From Pedobacter rhodius (GTDB lineage Bacteria; Bacteroidota; Bacteroidia; Sphingobacteriales; Sphingobacteriaceae): 64,000 bases of DNA. How positions within the stretch are numbered: the first letter of the stretch is position 1; every line of letters starts with the position of its first letter. Positions 1 to 8,392 of the stretch are shown in pieces. Both the position numbers and the translations under genes were made by a program. The notes under the pieces are model-generated. The model did not search any database. It was not told the DNA's origin and was given only the letters and a program-made list of their open reading frames with translations. The DNA lies in the NCBI RefSeq assembly GCF_027213645.1, contig NZ_JAPWGL010000001.1, positions 558,001-622,000 of the forward strand. Reading direction: 5' to 3'.

Positions 1-822
1 CCTAATAAGGATTTTGAAGGTCATTTTTTACCTCCTTCACGCAGCGGGGGATTTTACTCCACCCCAACGCAAAACCTGGTTGATCAGTTTGATATGTTGA
101 ATGGCAAACAGATTACCGATCCCACATCCGGCTATAATCCGGCCAATCCATACATTAACCGCGATCCGAGGTTTGGCTATACTGTAATTTACAATGGTTC
201 ATCGTTCGCAAATAATAGTAATGCACAGGCGCCGGTTTTCACTTACGTAAATGCACCAAGTGATGGCAATGGAATCGGAACAACATCAGGTTATTACGGG
301 CGTAAAATGTGTGATGTGAACGTATCGTATGGCGGTAGTGCAAATGCCGATAGAGGCTATCCATTACTCAGGTATGCCGAAATTTTGTTGAACTATGCCG
401 AAGCACTTAATGAAATGGGACAAACGGCAGATGCCTTGGCCAACATCTTCAAAATAAGGGAACGGGCAGGTATTCTGGCCGGTAGCGATGGACGCTATGG
501 CATAAAAACCGGCGTTACGCAAGCCGAACTTCGTACCTTGATTCAAAAAGAACGCCGTACAGAAATGGCTTTTGAAGATGTACGATTTTATGACGAACGC
601 AGGTGGAAAATTGCGGAAATAACGGAAAATGGCTTCAATAAAATTATGCTTGTAACACCAAAAACAGGAACAACATCCACATCTACTGATGGAAGTACCT
701 ATAACTATCAGATTACATCTTCCATCCGTAAGCACAATTTTCGCCCGGCAAATTATTTAATGCCGATTCCACAAAGTGAGATTTTAAAACTTCCTTCATA
801 TTTACAAAACCCGGGTTATTAA
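1..822 (+). CDS. RagB/SusD-family outer-membrane glycan-binding lipoprotein, C-terminal part (5' end outside the window)
   Basis: The reading frame is open from base 1, so this is the last 273 residues of a longer protein; family members are usually about 500-600 residues. The visible part carries the SusD C-terminal signature: a YPLLRYAEILLNYAEALNE helix, then the KERRTEMAFEDVRFYDERRW segment, and an ending of MPIPQSEILKLPSYLQNPGY, the usual family terminus. SusD proteins sit on the cell surface and deliver oligosaccharide to the partner SusC TonB-dependent transporter. The lipobox and the partner SusC must lie upstream of the window. It heads the row SusD-GH43-GH35-GH16-RhaM, and a stable hairpin follows its stop codon. 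Family assignment is secure; the ligand is not readable from the sequence. Confidence 0.93.
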   Translation, partial: PNKDFEGHFLPPSRSGGFYSTPTQNLVDQFDMLNGKQITDPTSGYNPANPYINRDPRFGYTVIYNGSSFANNSNAQAPVFTYVNAPSDGNGIGTTSGYYGRKMCDVNVSYGGSANADRGYPLLRYAEILLNYAEALNEMGQTADALANIFKIRERAGILAGSDGRYGIKTGVTQAELRTLIQKERRTEMAFEDVRFYDERRWKIAEITENGFNKIMLVTPKTGTTSTSTDGSTYNYQITSSIRKHNFRPANYLMPIPQSEILKLPSYLQNPGY

Positions 823-838
823 TACGCTTCTTAAATTT

Positions 839-860
839 CGGGTCGTCTTCGGATGACCCG
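839..860 (+). other. Intercistronic hairpin with UUCG tetraloop
   Basis: A 9-bp stem (CGGGTCGTC / GATGACCCG, one G-T wobble) is closed by a TTCG loop, an exceptionally stable tetraloop. It lies 17 nt after the susD stop and 60 nt before the GH43 start. No T-run follows, so it is not a standard intrinsic terminator. It may protect the 3' end of susC/susD mRNA or partly attenuate transcription into the enzyme genes. The structure is seen directly; the role is inferred. Confidence 0.6.
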
Positions 861-920
861 ATTATTAATCTAAACACAATTTGCTATCTTACAGTCTTAT
901 TTAACAAATATTCAGGCGTT

Positions 921-2036
921 ATGTACAATCGTTTATCCCTTATTTTTAGTTTAATTTTTATAGGTTGCCTGGCAGGTAGTCGGGTTGTTGCTCAGGAAAC
1001 TTATCAGGATTTTACACCTGGTAAAATCTGGAAAGATAACAATGGTATCCATATCAATGCACACGGTGGCGGGATTGTTTACAGCAAAGGGTTGTACTAT
1101 TGGTTTGGCGAACATAAAATTGAAGGCGAAAAAGGAAATACGGCACAGCTGGGTGTTCATTGTTATTCATCAAAAGATTTATATAACTGGAAAGATGAGG
1201 GAATTGCACTGTCGGTTTCTGAGGATTTAAAAAGTGATATTGCTAAGGGCTGCATTTTAGAACGTCCGAAAGTAGTGTACAATAAGAAAACCAAAAAATT
1301 CGTCATGTGGTTCCACCTGGAACTGTTGGGTAAGGGTTATGCTGCGGCCCGTGCCGGTGTTGCCATTGCTGATAAAGCAACCGGTCCATATACTTTTATT
1401 AAGAGTTACCGACCTAATGCCGGTATAATGCCTTTTTATGCAGTTGGAACCCCGGATGCTGAGAAAGTAAACTGTGAAAAACCTGCAAATAAAAGTGATG
1501 GTTTTTTCTGTCGCGATTTACCCGGCGGACAAATGGCAAGAGACATGACTGTTTTTGTTGATGACGATGGTAAAGCTTATCATATATTTTCATCAGAGGA
1601 AAACTTCACGTTGCATTTAGCAGAATTAACGCCTGATTACTTAAGCCATACCGGGAAATTCATCAGGATTTATGTTGGCCAGCAAACGGAAGCACCGGCC
1701 TTATTTAAAAAAGATGGAATCTACTACATGATTGGTTCAGGCTGTACCGGTTGGGCGCCAAACCCGGCAAGGTGGTTTAAAGCAAAATCTATTTTTGGTC
1801 CCTGGGAATTTATGGGTAATCCTTGTGTTGGGCCGGGTTCAGATAAAACATTTGGCGGGCAAAGTACTTATGTGCTTCCGGCGCCGGGCAAAAAAGGTTC
1901 ATTTATTTTTATGGCCGATAAATGGGTGCCTAAAAATGCAATTGATGGCCGCTATTTGTGGTTGCCAATACAATTTGAAGATGATAAATTAAAAATCGAG
2001 TGGTCGGATAAATGGAACCTGAGTTTCTTTAAGTAA
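921..2036 (+). CDS. GH43 family, probable exo-beta-1,3-galactanase (GH43_24-like)
   Basis: 371-residue secreted or periplasmic protein; residues 1-24 form a signal peptide ending in VVAQ. The body reads as a five-bladed beta-propeller: AHGGGIVYSKGLYYWFGEHK near residue 50, ERPKVVYN at 114, TEAPALF (Glu257) and FGGQST (Gln314). Ordinary GH43 enzymes have an Asp base at the start of blade 1, and none is seen here. Known exo-beta-1,3-galactanases of subfamily 24 use a Glu acid and a Gln in the base role, and the spacing of Glu257 and Gln314 fits that arrangement. It would release galactose from beta-1,3-galactan main chains. The neighbouring GH35, GH16 and rhamnose mutarotase agree with an arabinogalactan role. 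The subfamily is inferred by eye; subfamily 34 is an alternative. Confidence 0.8.
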   Translation: MYNRLSLIFSLIFIGCLAGSRVVAQETYQDFTPGKIWKDNNGIHINAHGGGIVYSKGLYYWFGEHKIEGEKGNTAQLGVHCYSSKDLYNWKDEGIALSVSEDLKSDIAKGCILERPKVVYNKKTKKFVMWFHLELLGKGYAAARAGVAIADKATGPYTFIKSYRPNAGIMPFYAVGTPDAEKVNCEKPANKSDGFFCRDLPGGQMARDMTVFVDDDGKAYHIFSSEENFTLHLAELTPDYLSHTGKFIRIYVGQQTEAPALFKKDGIYYMIGSGCTGWAPNPARWFKAKSIFGPWEFMGNPCVGPGSDKTFGGQSTYVLPAPGKKGSFIFMADKWVPKNAIDGRYLWLPIQFEDDKLKIEWSDKWNLSFFK

Positions 2037-2150
2037 GTATAACAAACCAAAATTTTCAATATATACAGCATGAATAATCTGCGTTATCAATACGCTTATG
2101 CAGGTTTCTTTTGCCAAAAAAACGTTAAATCATCTGCCAAAAATTTTAAA

Positions 2151-3977
2151 ATGAAAAAAAATATATTACTAATAATCTGCCTTTGCTGTGCATTAAATGG
2201 TTTTAGTCAGCAAATTAAGCATACTTTTGAGCTTGGTAAAAGCGCTTTTCTGCTTGATGGAAAACCGTTTCAAATTATTTCGGGCGAAATCCATTACCCT
2301 AGAGTGCCAAAGGAGGCGTGGCGCGATCGCATGAAAATGGCTAAAGCCATGGGACTTAATACCATTGGTACTTATGTGTTCTGGAATTTGCACGAACCTC
2401 AAAAAGGGAAATTCGATTTTTCGGGTAATAACGATATTGCAGAATTTGTAAAAATCGCAAAAGAAGAAGGGCTTTGGGTAATTTTAAGACCAAGCCCGTA
2501 TGTTTGTGCCGAATGGGAATTCGGAGGTTATCCATATTGGTTGCAAACTGAAAAAGGCTTGGTGGTTCGAAGCAAGGAATCGCAATACCTCGACGAATAC
2601 AGAAAATACATTAATGAAGTTGGTAAGCAGTTAGCTCCGCTACAAATTAACCACGGGGGTAATGTGCTTATGGTGCAGGTAGAAAACGAGTATGGTTCTT
2701 ATGCGGCCGACAAGGAATACCTGGATATAAACAGAAAAATGTTTATTGCCGCAGGTTTTGATGGATTATTGTATACCTGCGACCCGGAAGCCGACATTAA
2801 AGGTGGCTACCTTGCCGGTTTATTACCTGCGATAAATGGCCAGGATAACCCGGAACGGGTTAAAAGCATGATAGATAAATACCATGACGGAAAAGGACCG
2901 TATTTTATTGCCGAATGGTACCCGGCCTGGTTCGACTGGTGGGGAACACCACACCATACCGTTCCGGCAGAAAAATATACGGGTAAATTAGATTCGGTTT
3001 TAGCAGCAGGAATTTCCATTAACATGTATATGTTTCATGGTGGTACCACAAGGGCATTTATGAACGGGGCAAACTATAAAGACATTTCGCCTTACGAACC
3101 ACAAATCAGCAGTTATGATTATGATGCACCATTAAATGAAGCCGGAAATGCAACAGCGAAATTCAGGCAATTCAGGGCAGTAATTGAAAAATACCTTCCA
3201 AAGGGTAAAAGCTTACCGCCGATACCTGTGGCAAAACCAACCATAACCGTTAAACCATTTAAATTAACAAATAAATTCAATCTGTTTAGTGTATTGCCCG
3301 CTGCGGTTAAAAGCGAAAAACCATTAACCTTTGAAGATTTAAAACAAGATTATGGCTATATGTTGTACCGCACGAAAATAACAGGTGGCAAAAAGGGTTT
3401 ACTTCAGGTTAAACAATTGAGAGATTATGCACTGGTTTTTGTTAATCAGAAAAGAGCCGGCATTTTAGACAGAAGGACACTTTCAGATAGCCTCGAATTA
3501 CAATTACCCGAAGGAGAAGTTACACTGGATATTTTTGTTGAAAATATGGGCAGAATCAATTTTGGTAAATACCTGTTAGAAAACAAAAAAGGTATTACAG
3601 AGCAGGTTTTATTTGCAGGTAAAGAAATTAAAAACTGGGAAATGTTTAGTTTGCCGTTCAGCGATATTGCTGGCTTTACCGCAAAGCGATCGTCTTCGAA
3701 AATTGGCGAAGGGCCATCCATTCAAAAAGGTACTTTTACCCTTACAAAAGTTGGCGACACTTATCTGGATATGACCGATTGGGGAAAAGGCGTGGTTTGG
3801 CTTAATGGACATAATTTGGGAAAATATTGGGGAATTGGTCCGCAGCAAACACTTTATGTACCTAAAGAATGGCTGAAAATCGGAAAGAATGATATTGCTG
3901 TTTTAGAATTGTTAAAACCTCAGCATGATGTTTTAAAGGCAGTTAATACACCAATACTGGATAAATTGTCGAACTAA
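2151..3977 (+). CDS. GH35 beta-galactosidase
   Basis: 608 residues from the ATG at 2151, chosen because it opens directly into a signal peptide (MKKNILLIICLCCALNGFSQ). An in-frame ATG at 2070 would prepend 27 unlike residues. The N-terminal TIM barrel has the GH35 signature: ISGEIHYPRVPKEAWRDRM, the acid/base Glu180 in QVENEYGS, and the nucleophile Glu255 in FIAEWYPAW. C-terminal jelly-roll segments follow, ending in VWLNGHNLGKYWGIGPQQTLY. The enzyme removes terminal beta-linked galactose, here presumably from side chains or oligomers of the same substrate as the upstream GH43. It lies 114 nt after that gene and 11 nt before the GH16 gene, in an operon-like row. Family call is firm; linkage preference is unknown. 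Confidence 0.93.
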   Translation: MKKNILLIICLCCALNGFSQQIKHTFELGKSAFLLDGKPFQIISGEIHYPRVPKEAWRDRMKMAKAMGLNTIGTYVFWNLHEPQKGKFDFSGNNDIAEFVKIAKEEGLWVILRPSPYVCAEWEFGGYPYWLQTEKGLVVRSKESQYLDEYRKYINEVGKQLAPLQINHGGNVLMVQVENEYGSYAADKEYLDINRKMFIAAGFDGLLYTCDPEADIKGGYLAGLLPAINGQDNPERVKSMIDKYHDGKGPYFIAEWYPAWFDWWGTPHHTVPAEKYTGKLDSVLAAGISINMYMFHGGTTRAFMNGANYKDISPYEPQISSYDYDAPLNEAGNATAKFRQFRAVIEKYLPKGKSLPPIPVAKPTITVKPFKLTNKFNLFSVLPAAVKSEKPLTFEDLKQDYGYMLYRTKITGGKKGLLQVKQLRDYALVFVNQKRAGILDRRTLSDSLELQLPEGEVTLDIFVENMGRINFGKYLLENKKGITEQVLFAGKEIKNWEMFSLPFSDIAGFTAKRSSSKIGEGPSIQKGTFTLTKVGDTYLDMTDWGKGVVWLNGHNLGKYWGIGPQQTLYVPKEWLKIGKNDIAVLELLKPQHDVLKAVNTPILDKLSN

Positions 3978-3988
3978 AATTCTACAAA

Positions 3989-4837
3989 ATGAAACTGAAG
4001 TATTTTTTATCGTTTTCTGCGTTTATTTTATTCGTTGTAAATTCGGTAAATGCGCAGCAAGTTGCCGGAAAATATGCTAAAGAAGGTTATAAACTGGTTT
4101 GGTCTGATGAATTTGAGAAAGATGGCATGCCCGATGCAAAAAACTGGACGTATGAAAAAGGTTTTGTAAGGAACGAGGAGTTGCAATGGTATCAGCCCGA
4201 AAATGCTTTTTGTAAAAGTGGCTTGCTTATTATTGAAGCCCGTAAAGAACAGAAACCAAATCCTTTGTTTGAAGAAGGAAGTAGTAATTGGCGTAAAAAA
4301 TCTAAAAATATCGAGTATACTTCTGCTTGTTTAATAACCAAAGGCTTGCAAAGTTTTCAATATGGAAGATTTGAAATGCGTGGCCGTATTGATATTTCAG
4401 CCGGTCTTTGGCCAGCCTTCTGGACTTTAGGCGACAATGGCAACTGGCCCGCCAATGGCGAGATAGACATTATGGAATATTACAGAGGTAAATTGCTGGC
4501 AAACATTGCATCACTTGGGGCCAATAAAAAGCCAAAATGGTTTAGCAATACAAAATCAACTGAGGCGCTGGGCGGCAAAAAGTGGGTAGCAAAATTTCAT
4601 GTCTGGCGGATGGATTGGGATAGTGAAGCCATAAGTTTATATGTAGATGATTTGCTGTTGAATAAAACGCCAATGGCGCAATTGAAAAATGACGACAGCA
4701 CAGGTATTAATCCCTTTATGCAAAAACATTACATCCTTTTAGATTTGGCAATGGGTGGTTTAAATGGCGGCGATTTAAATGATACCAAATTTCCTAACCG
4801 GATGGAAGTAGATTATGTAAGGGTATATCAAAAATAA
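3989..4837 (+). CDS. GH16 endo-beta-glycanase
   Basis: 282 residues with a signal peptide (about residues 1-22) and a single GH16 jelly roll. The catalytic signature GEIDIMEY gives nucleophile Glu158, helper Asp160 and acid/base Glu163. The supporting WSDEFE start, GRFEMRGRI strand and MEVDYVRVYQ end are typical. GH16 members cut internal beta-1,3 or beta-1,4 bonds of glucans, galactans or related glycans. Beside a galactanase-like GH43, a GH35 and a rhamnose mutarotase, an endo-beta-1,3-galactanase is the most economical guess; laminarinase is the main alternative. The gene is 11 nt from the GH35 gene and 9 nt from rhaM, so co-transcription is very likely. Confidence 0.88.
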   Translation: MKLKYFLSFSAFILFVVNSVNAQQVAGKYAKEGYKLVWSDEFEKDGMPDAKNWTYEKGFVRNEELQWYQPENAFCKSGLLIIEARKEQKPNPLFEEGSSNWRKKSKNIEYTSACLITKGLQSFQYGRFEMRGRIDISAGLWPAFWTLGDNGNWPANGEIDIMEYYRGKLLANIASLGANKKPKWFSNTKSTEALGGKKWVAKFHVWRMDWDSEAISLYVDDLLLNKTPMAQLKNDDSTGINPFMQKHYILLDLAMGGLNGGDLNDTKFPNRMEVDYVRVYQK

Positions 4838-4846
4838 TTTAAACAC

Positions 4847-5161
4847 ATGGTAAGGATAGCATTTAAAATGAAGCTGTTTTCCGGTTACGAACAGGAATAT
4901 AAAAAGAGACATCAGGAAATCTGGCCCGAATTAGCCGCATTACTAAGCGAGACTGGTATCATGGATTATTCAATTTTCCATGATGAAACCACAAACGATT
5001 TGTTTGCAGTTTTAAAAGTCGCAAATCCCAAACTCATGGAAAATTTACCTGCACAACCAGTTATGCAAAAATGGTGGGCATTTATGGGCGATATAATGGA
5101 AAGCAACCCGGATAATTCGCCGGTTACAATACCACTTGAAGAAGTTTTTTATTTTCCTTAG
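4847..5161 (+). CDS. rhaM: L-rhamnose mutarotase
   Basis: 104 residues, the normal length for RhaM/RhaU. It interconverts the alpha and beta anomers of L-rhamnose in the cytoplasm. Conserved family features are visible: the MVRIAFKMKL start, YKKRHQEIWPEL with the active-site His, QKWWAFMGDIM, NPDNSP and the EEVFYFP end. No signal peptide is present, in contrast to the enzymes upstream. It is the last gene of the row, 9 nt after the GH16 gene, with a terminator-like hairpin 90 nt downstream. Its presence suggests that the substrate of this locus releases L-rhamnose, for example rhamnose caps on arabinogalactan. Confidence 0.93.
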   Translation: MVRIAFKMKLFSGYEQEYKKRHQEIWPELAALLSETGIMDYSIFHDETTNDLFAVLKVANPKLMENLPAQPVMQKWWAFMGDIMESNPDNSPVTIPLEEVFYFP

Positions 5162-5250
5162 TGCTGAAATAATTTAATTTCTGTTTGGCAAAACAATTTC
5201 TCTGATAGTCGTGTTAAACCATTACATCTACCTTATTAATTAATTTTAGA

Positions 5251-5284
5251 ACAGACGCTGCTACACAGGGTCTGTTTTCTTTTT
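5251..5284 (+). terminator. Putative intrinsic terminator after rhaM
   Basis: A 6-bp stem ACAGAC / GTCTGT (5251-5256 with 5270-5275) is followed by TTTCTTTTT. The stem is short with a 13-nt loop, so strength is uncertain, but the position at the end of the first PUL is right. Confidence 0.5.
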
Positions 5285-5536
5285 AGCTTATTTCACTTTT
5301 TTTTGATGAACTAATGCTTAAAAAATTATAATCTTCACGCATATTCTTTTACCTGCAAATAAAATTGTTTGTACAGTAAAACCATCTCGTAATTTCTGTG
5401 TTACCTAGAATAATTGATAAACTAAGCAAATAAACAACCCGAATAATCAGCATTGTTTAGCCATTTATTTAATTATTCTTCTAATTTTAAAGGTTAGTAA
5501 ATAGCACATTATATATTTCTCTTAAAATAAAAAAAA
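5285..5536. other. Intergenic region upstream of the first PqiA-like gene
   Basis: No convincing ORF. The stretch is very AT-rich. A -7-like element, TATATTTC (5514-5521, one mismatch to TAnnTTTG), lies 15 nt before the TTG start at 5537 and is the likeliest promoter. No riboswitch or RNA gene is recognised. Confidence 0.4.
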
Positions 5537-6862
5537 TTGACAACAACTGAAAAAGCTGACAAGAAGCAAAATCCAATTTTGCCTAAATTTTTGTTAATAC
5601 TGTTACTGACCATATTGTTATGTGGAGAAGGCTTTTTTGCTTACCGGTTACATATCCTTTCCGCTGAGCAGGAACAAATTAAAGAAGACTATTCAAACAT
5701 CAATAACATCACCTTTGGACTCTTCTCTGTAGGCCAGTGGCATGATAAAGTAGCAGGAATCATCAACCACCAGGTGCGCAACTTTACCATGACACCCAGG
5801 CAGAAGAAGGAACTTCAAACAGAGGTTGAACAAATTATGCTAGCCTTAATTGATAAGGCAGAAGCAATGGTTAATAAACCTAAAAAAACGCTTGACGGAA
5901 AAATCAAGAAATTCGTGATTAATACTTTTGTAAATACCGATAAGATTAAAGCCCAGGTTCCGGTTTTTGCAAAAAATATTATTGCCCAGGTAGATAACCC
6001 CGCCAATAAAAAGAAGATGAGTAAAATGGCAATGGGCAAGTTTACCGAATTGGAAAACAGTGGCAGTATTGATAGTACTTTAAATATCACGAATATGGCG
6101 ACGAATAATATGTATAAAAAATACAATGTTTCCTCGGCCGAAGAACTAAACAATAAGCTTACCTCTTCATTAGCCAACATCAGAAAAGCGACTTATACTT
6201 ACTGCTTTGGAATGCTTGGCTGTATTGTAGTGGTTCTTTCCTTGTGGTGGTTATTCAGAAAAAGGGTTGAGTTGCATAGTACGTTATTTATCATGTCGTT
6301 ACTTTTTGCCTTTATCCTGCTTGCAGTTGGTTTAACCGCATCGATGATAGAAGTTGATGCGAGAATTAAATCACTTGATTTTGTACTGCTTGGAGAACAC
6401 GTGATATTTAAAGATCAGGTGTTGTTTTTTCAGAGTAAGAGTATTATGGATGTGGTTATGGTGCTGATAGGACAACCTGGGATAGATTCTATTCTGGTTG
6501 GCGTGTTAATCCTTGTTTTCAGTATTCTCTTTCCGATTATGAAGTTAAGTTCTACGGGAATACACCTGCTCGGCAACCGGAAACTGGCTGAAAATAAGTT
6601 TATTAAATATTTCGCTTTTCAATCGGGCAAATGGAGTATGGCCGACGTAATTGTAATCGCTATATTAATGGTTTACATAGGGCTCAACGGCTTACTGGAA
6701 AGCCAGCTTAAAAGTTTGAATATTAAGAGTGATTTATTAACAATTATTACCACTAATAACACAGCACTGCAACCGGGTTATATCGTATTTATCAGTTTTG
6801 TTTTGTATGGATTAACCCTGTCAACAATATTGAAGTTCATTACACCTTATGATTCCCATTAG
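5537..6862 (+). CDS. PqiA-like multi-pass membrane protein, paralogue 1
   Basis: 441 residues from a TTG start; an in-frame stop at 5528 and no intervening ATG force this choice. Architecture read by eye: a TM helix near residues 16-36, a large soluble region rich in Lys and Asn (about 40-210) and then about five TM helices. The C-terminal third resembles the PqiA (paraquat-inducible protein A) domain, with FQSKSIMDVV, an FQSGKWSMADVIVIA segment and QPGYIVFISFV. PqiA proteins belong to envelope lipid-transport systems, but no PqiB/MCE partner is visible here. The next gene is a close full-length paralogue, so the pair arose by tandem duplication. Domain call is moderate; function is unknown. 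Confidence 0.7.
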   Translation: MTTTEKADKKQNPILPKFLLILLLTILLCGEGFFAYRLHILSAEQEQIKEDYSNINNITFGLFSVGQWHDKVAGIINHQVRNFTMTPRQKKELQTEVEQIMLALIDKAEAMVNKPKKTLDGKIKKFVINTFVNTDKIKAQVPVFAKNIIAQVDNPANKKKMSKMAMGKFTELENSGSIDSTLNITNMATNNMYKKYNVSSAEELNNKLTSSLANIRKATYTYCFGMLGCIVVVLSLWWLFRKRVELHSTLFIMSLLFAFILLAVGLTASMIEVDARIKSLDFVLLGEHVIFKDQVLFFQSKSIMDVVMVLIGQPGIDSILVGVLILVFSILFPIMKLSSTGIHLLGNRKLAENKFIKYFAFQSGKWSMADVIVIAILMVYIGLNGLLESQLKSLNIKSDLLTIITTNNTALQPGYIVFISFVLYGLTLSTILKFITPYDSH

Positions 6863-6904
6863 GAAATTTAACACATTCATTTCAATCATATAATTTGCGC
6901 AGCA

Positions 6905-8263
6905 TTGAAAAAAAATAATCAACACCCCGATAAAAGAAAAATAAGTTTTGCTAATATTCTGCTTATCGCAGGCTTAAGCCTTCTGCTTTGCGGAGAAGTC
7001 TATTTTGGCTATCGTCTGCATGTGTTATCGAATGAACAGGAACAGATTAAAGAAGATTATAGCGTGGCGAACAGCATCACTTTCGGTATTTTTTCGGTCG
7101 ATCAATGGCGGGATAAATTATCGGATGTAGTTGGTCGCCAGGTTAATGGGTTCAGTATGACCCAAAAACAGAAAATTGAATTGCAGAAACAGGTACAGGA
7201 TCAGCTTAATGGATTAGTAGACAAAACGGTTTCGCAAATTAATAAACCTCAGAAAACGTTGGGTGGGAAACTTAAGAAACTGGCTTTTAACAGTTTTGTA
7301 GATGAAGAGGAGTTACATGCCATGGTTCCGGCCTTCGCCAAAACCATTATTACCAGGATTAACAGCCCCGCCAGTACAAAAAGGCTGAAACGTATTGCGA
7401 ATAGCAAAATGGATCAGCTTGAAGAACAAACATATGACAATACCTCTGAAGCCATTAATGCCATAACACGTCATATGTGCGCTAAATACCATGTTTCTAA
7501 CGCAGCCGAATTTGATAAATCGATAAGTAAACATTTGGCTGATATCCGTATACAGACTTATAATTATGCTTATGCCATGCTGGGTTGTGTATTGTTTGCA
7601 CTGGGTCTTTGGTTCTTAATGAGAAAACAAGTTTATTTTCAAACAACACTTTTTATCATGTCGATTTTATTTGCGCTGGTACTTCTGGCATCGGGTATAA
7701 CCACAACAATCATTGAAGTGGATGCCCGCATACAATCATTGAATTTTAAGCTGCTTGGCGAAAATATTGTCTTTTCAAATCAGGTTTTATTTTTTCAAAG
7801 CAAAAGTATTTTAAGTATTGTCGAAACTTTGATAAGACAACCTAAGCCTGATGCGATTGTGATAGGCGCACTCATTATGTTGTTTGTTATCATTCTGCCT
7901 GTATTAAGGCTGCTTGGAAAAGGTATTCACGTATGGGGGAAAGATAGGTTTGCCGAAAATAAGGTCGTTCGCTATTTGGCTTTCGAATCCGGTAAATGGG
8001 ATATGGCCGACGTTATGGTGGTAGGCATTGGCATGACTTATATCGGCCTTAACGGTATTTTGAAAAGTCAGCTTTCTAATTTAAATATGAACACCGATGT
8101 GCTGAAAACGGTAACTGAAAATAATAGCTCACTGCAACCCGGATTTATAATCTTTGTTGGCTATGTGGCATTCGCCATGCTCCTTTCTTTTATTCTGAAG
8201 CGGATTACCCATCCTCATGAAAAGAAACCTGATGTATTGGATGAAGAAAATGTTCCAGCCTAG
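6905..8263 (+). CDS. PqiA-like multi-pass membrane protein, paralogue 2
   Basis: 452 residues, collinear with the preceding gene along its whole length. Shared blocks include LLCGE.YF.YRLHVLS near residue 25, EQEQIKEDYS, NKPQKTLGGKLKK, IEVDARIQSL, FQSKSI and ESGKWDMADVMVVGI. It starts with TTG at 6905: no in-frame ATG lies between the stop at 6869 and that codon. A promoter-like TATAATTTG (6889-6897) ends only 7 nt before the TTG, so the transcript may have little or no leader. The C-terminus adds a charged tail (EKKPDVLDEENVPA) absent from paralogue 1. The 42-nt gap and the terminator at 8264 suggest a two-gene unit with possible internal initiation. Function unknown; the proteins might form a hetero-oligomer. 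Confidence 0.7.
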   Translation: MKKNNQHPDKRKISFANILLIAGLSLLLCGEVYFGYRLHVLSNEQEQIKEDYSVANSITFGIFSVDQWRDKLSDVVGRQVNGFSMTQKQKIELQKQVQDQLNGLVDKTVSQINKPQKTLGGKLKKLAFNSFVDEEELHAMVPAFAKTIITRINSPASTKRLKRIANSKMDQLEEQTYDNTSEAINAITRHMCAKYHVSNAAEFDKSISKHLADIRIQTYNYAYAMLGCVLFALGLWFLMRKQVYFQTTLFIMSILFALVLLASGITTTIIEVDARIQSLNFKLLGENIVFSNQVLFFQSKSILSIVETLIRQPKPDAIVIGALIMLFVIILPVLRLLGKGIHVWGKDRFAENKVVRYLAFESGKWDMADVMVVGIGMTYIGLNGILKSQLSNLNMNTDVLKTVTENNSSLQPGFIIFVGYVAFAMLLSFILKRITHPHEKKPDVLDEENVPA

Positions 8264-8300
8264 CATCAGTTAGGGTTTTTAAGATATAACTGATGTTTTT
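8264..8300 (+). terminator. Intrinsic terminator after the PqiA-like pair
   Basis: The 9-bp perfect stem CATCAGTTA / TAACTGATG (8264-8272 with 8287-8295) is followed by TTTTT. It begins directly after the stop codon. Convergent with the GH43 gene ending at 8393. Confidence 0.75.
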
Positions 8301-8392
8301 AAAACCGACCATGAAGTTATCGTCAGTGTAAAAGAAGCATCACCATTATCAATAATTGACTATTTATGAATTGATGGTTAGACATAATTAAA

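Noticed and set aside
364-735. Minus-strand ORF inside the first susD
   Set aside because: Antisense shadow of a well-supported gene with Cys-rich, family-less translation.
5162-5536. Small RNA or riboswitch between rhaM and the PqiA-like genes
   Set aside because: Apart from the terminator hairpin and a weak -7 element, no structured or conserved-looking segment was found.
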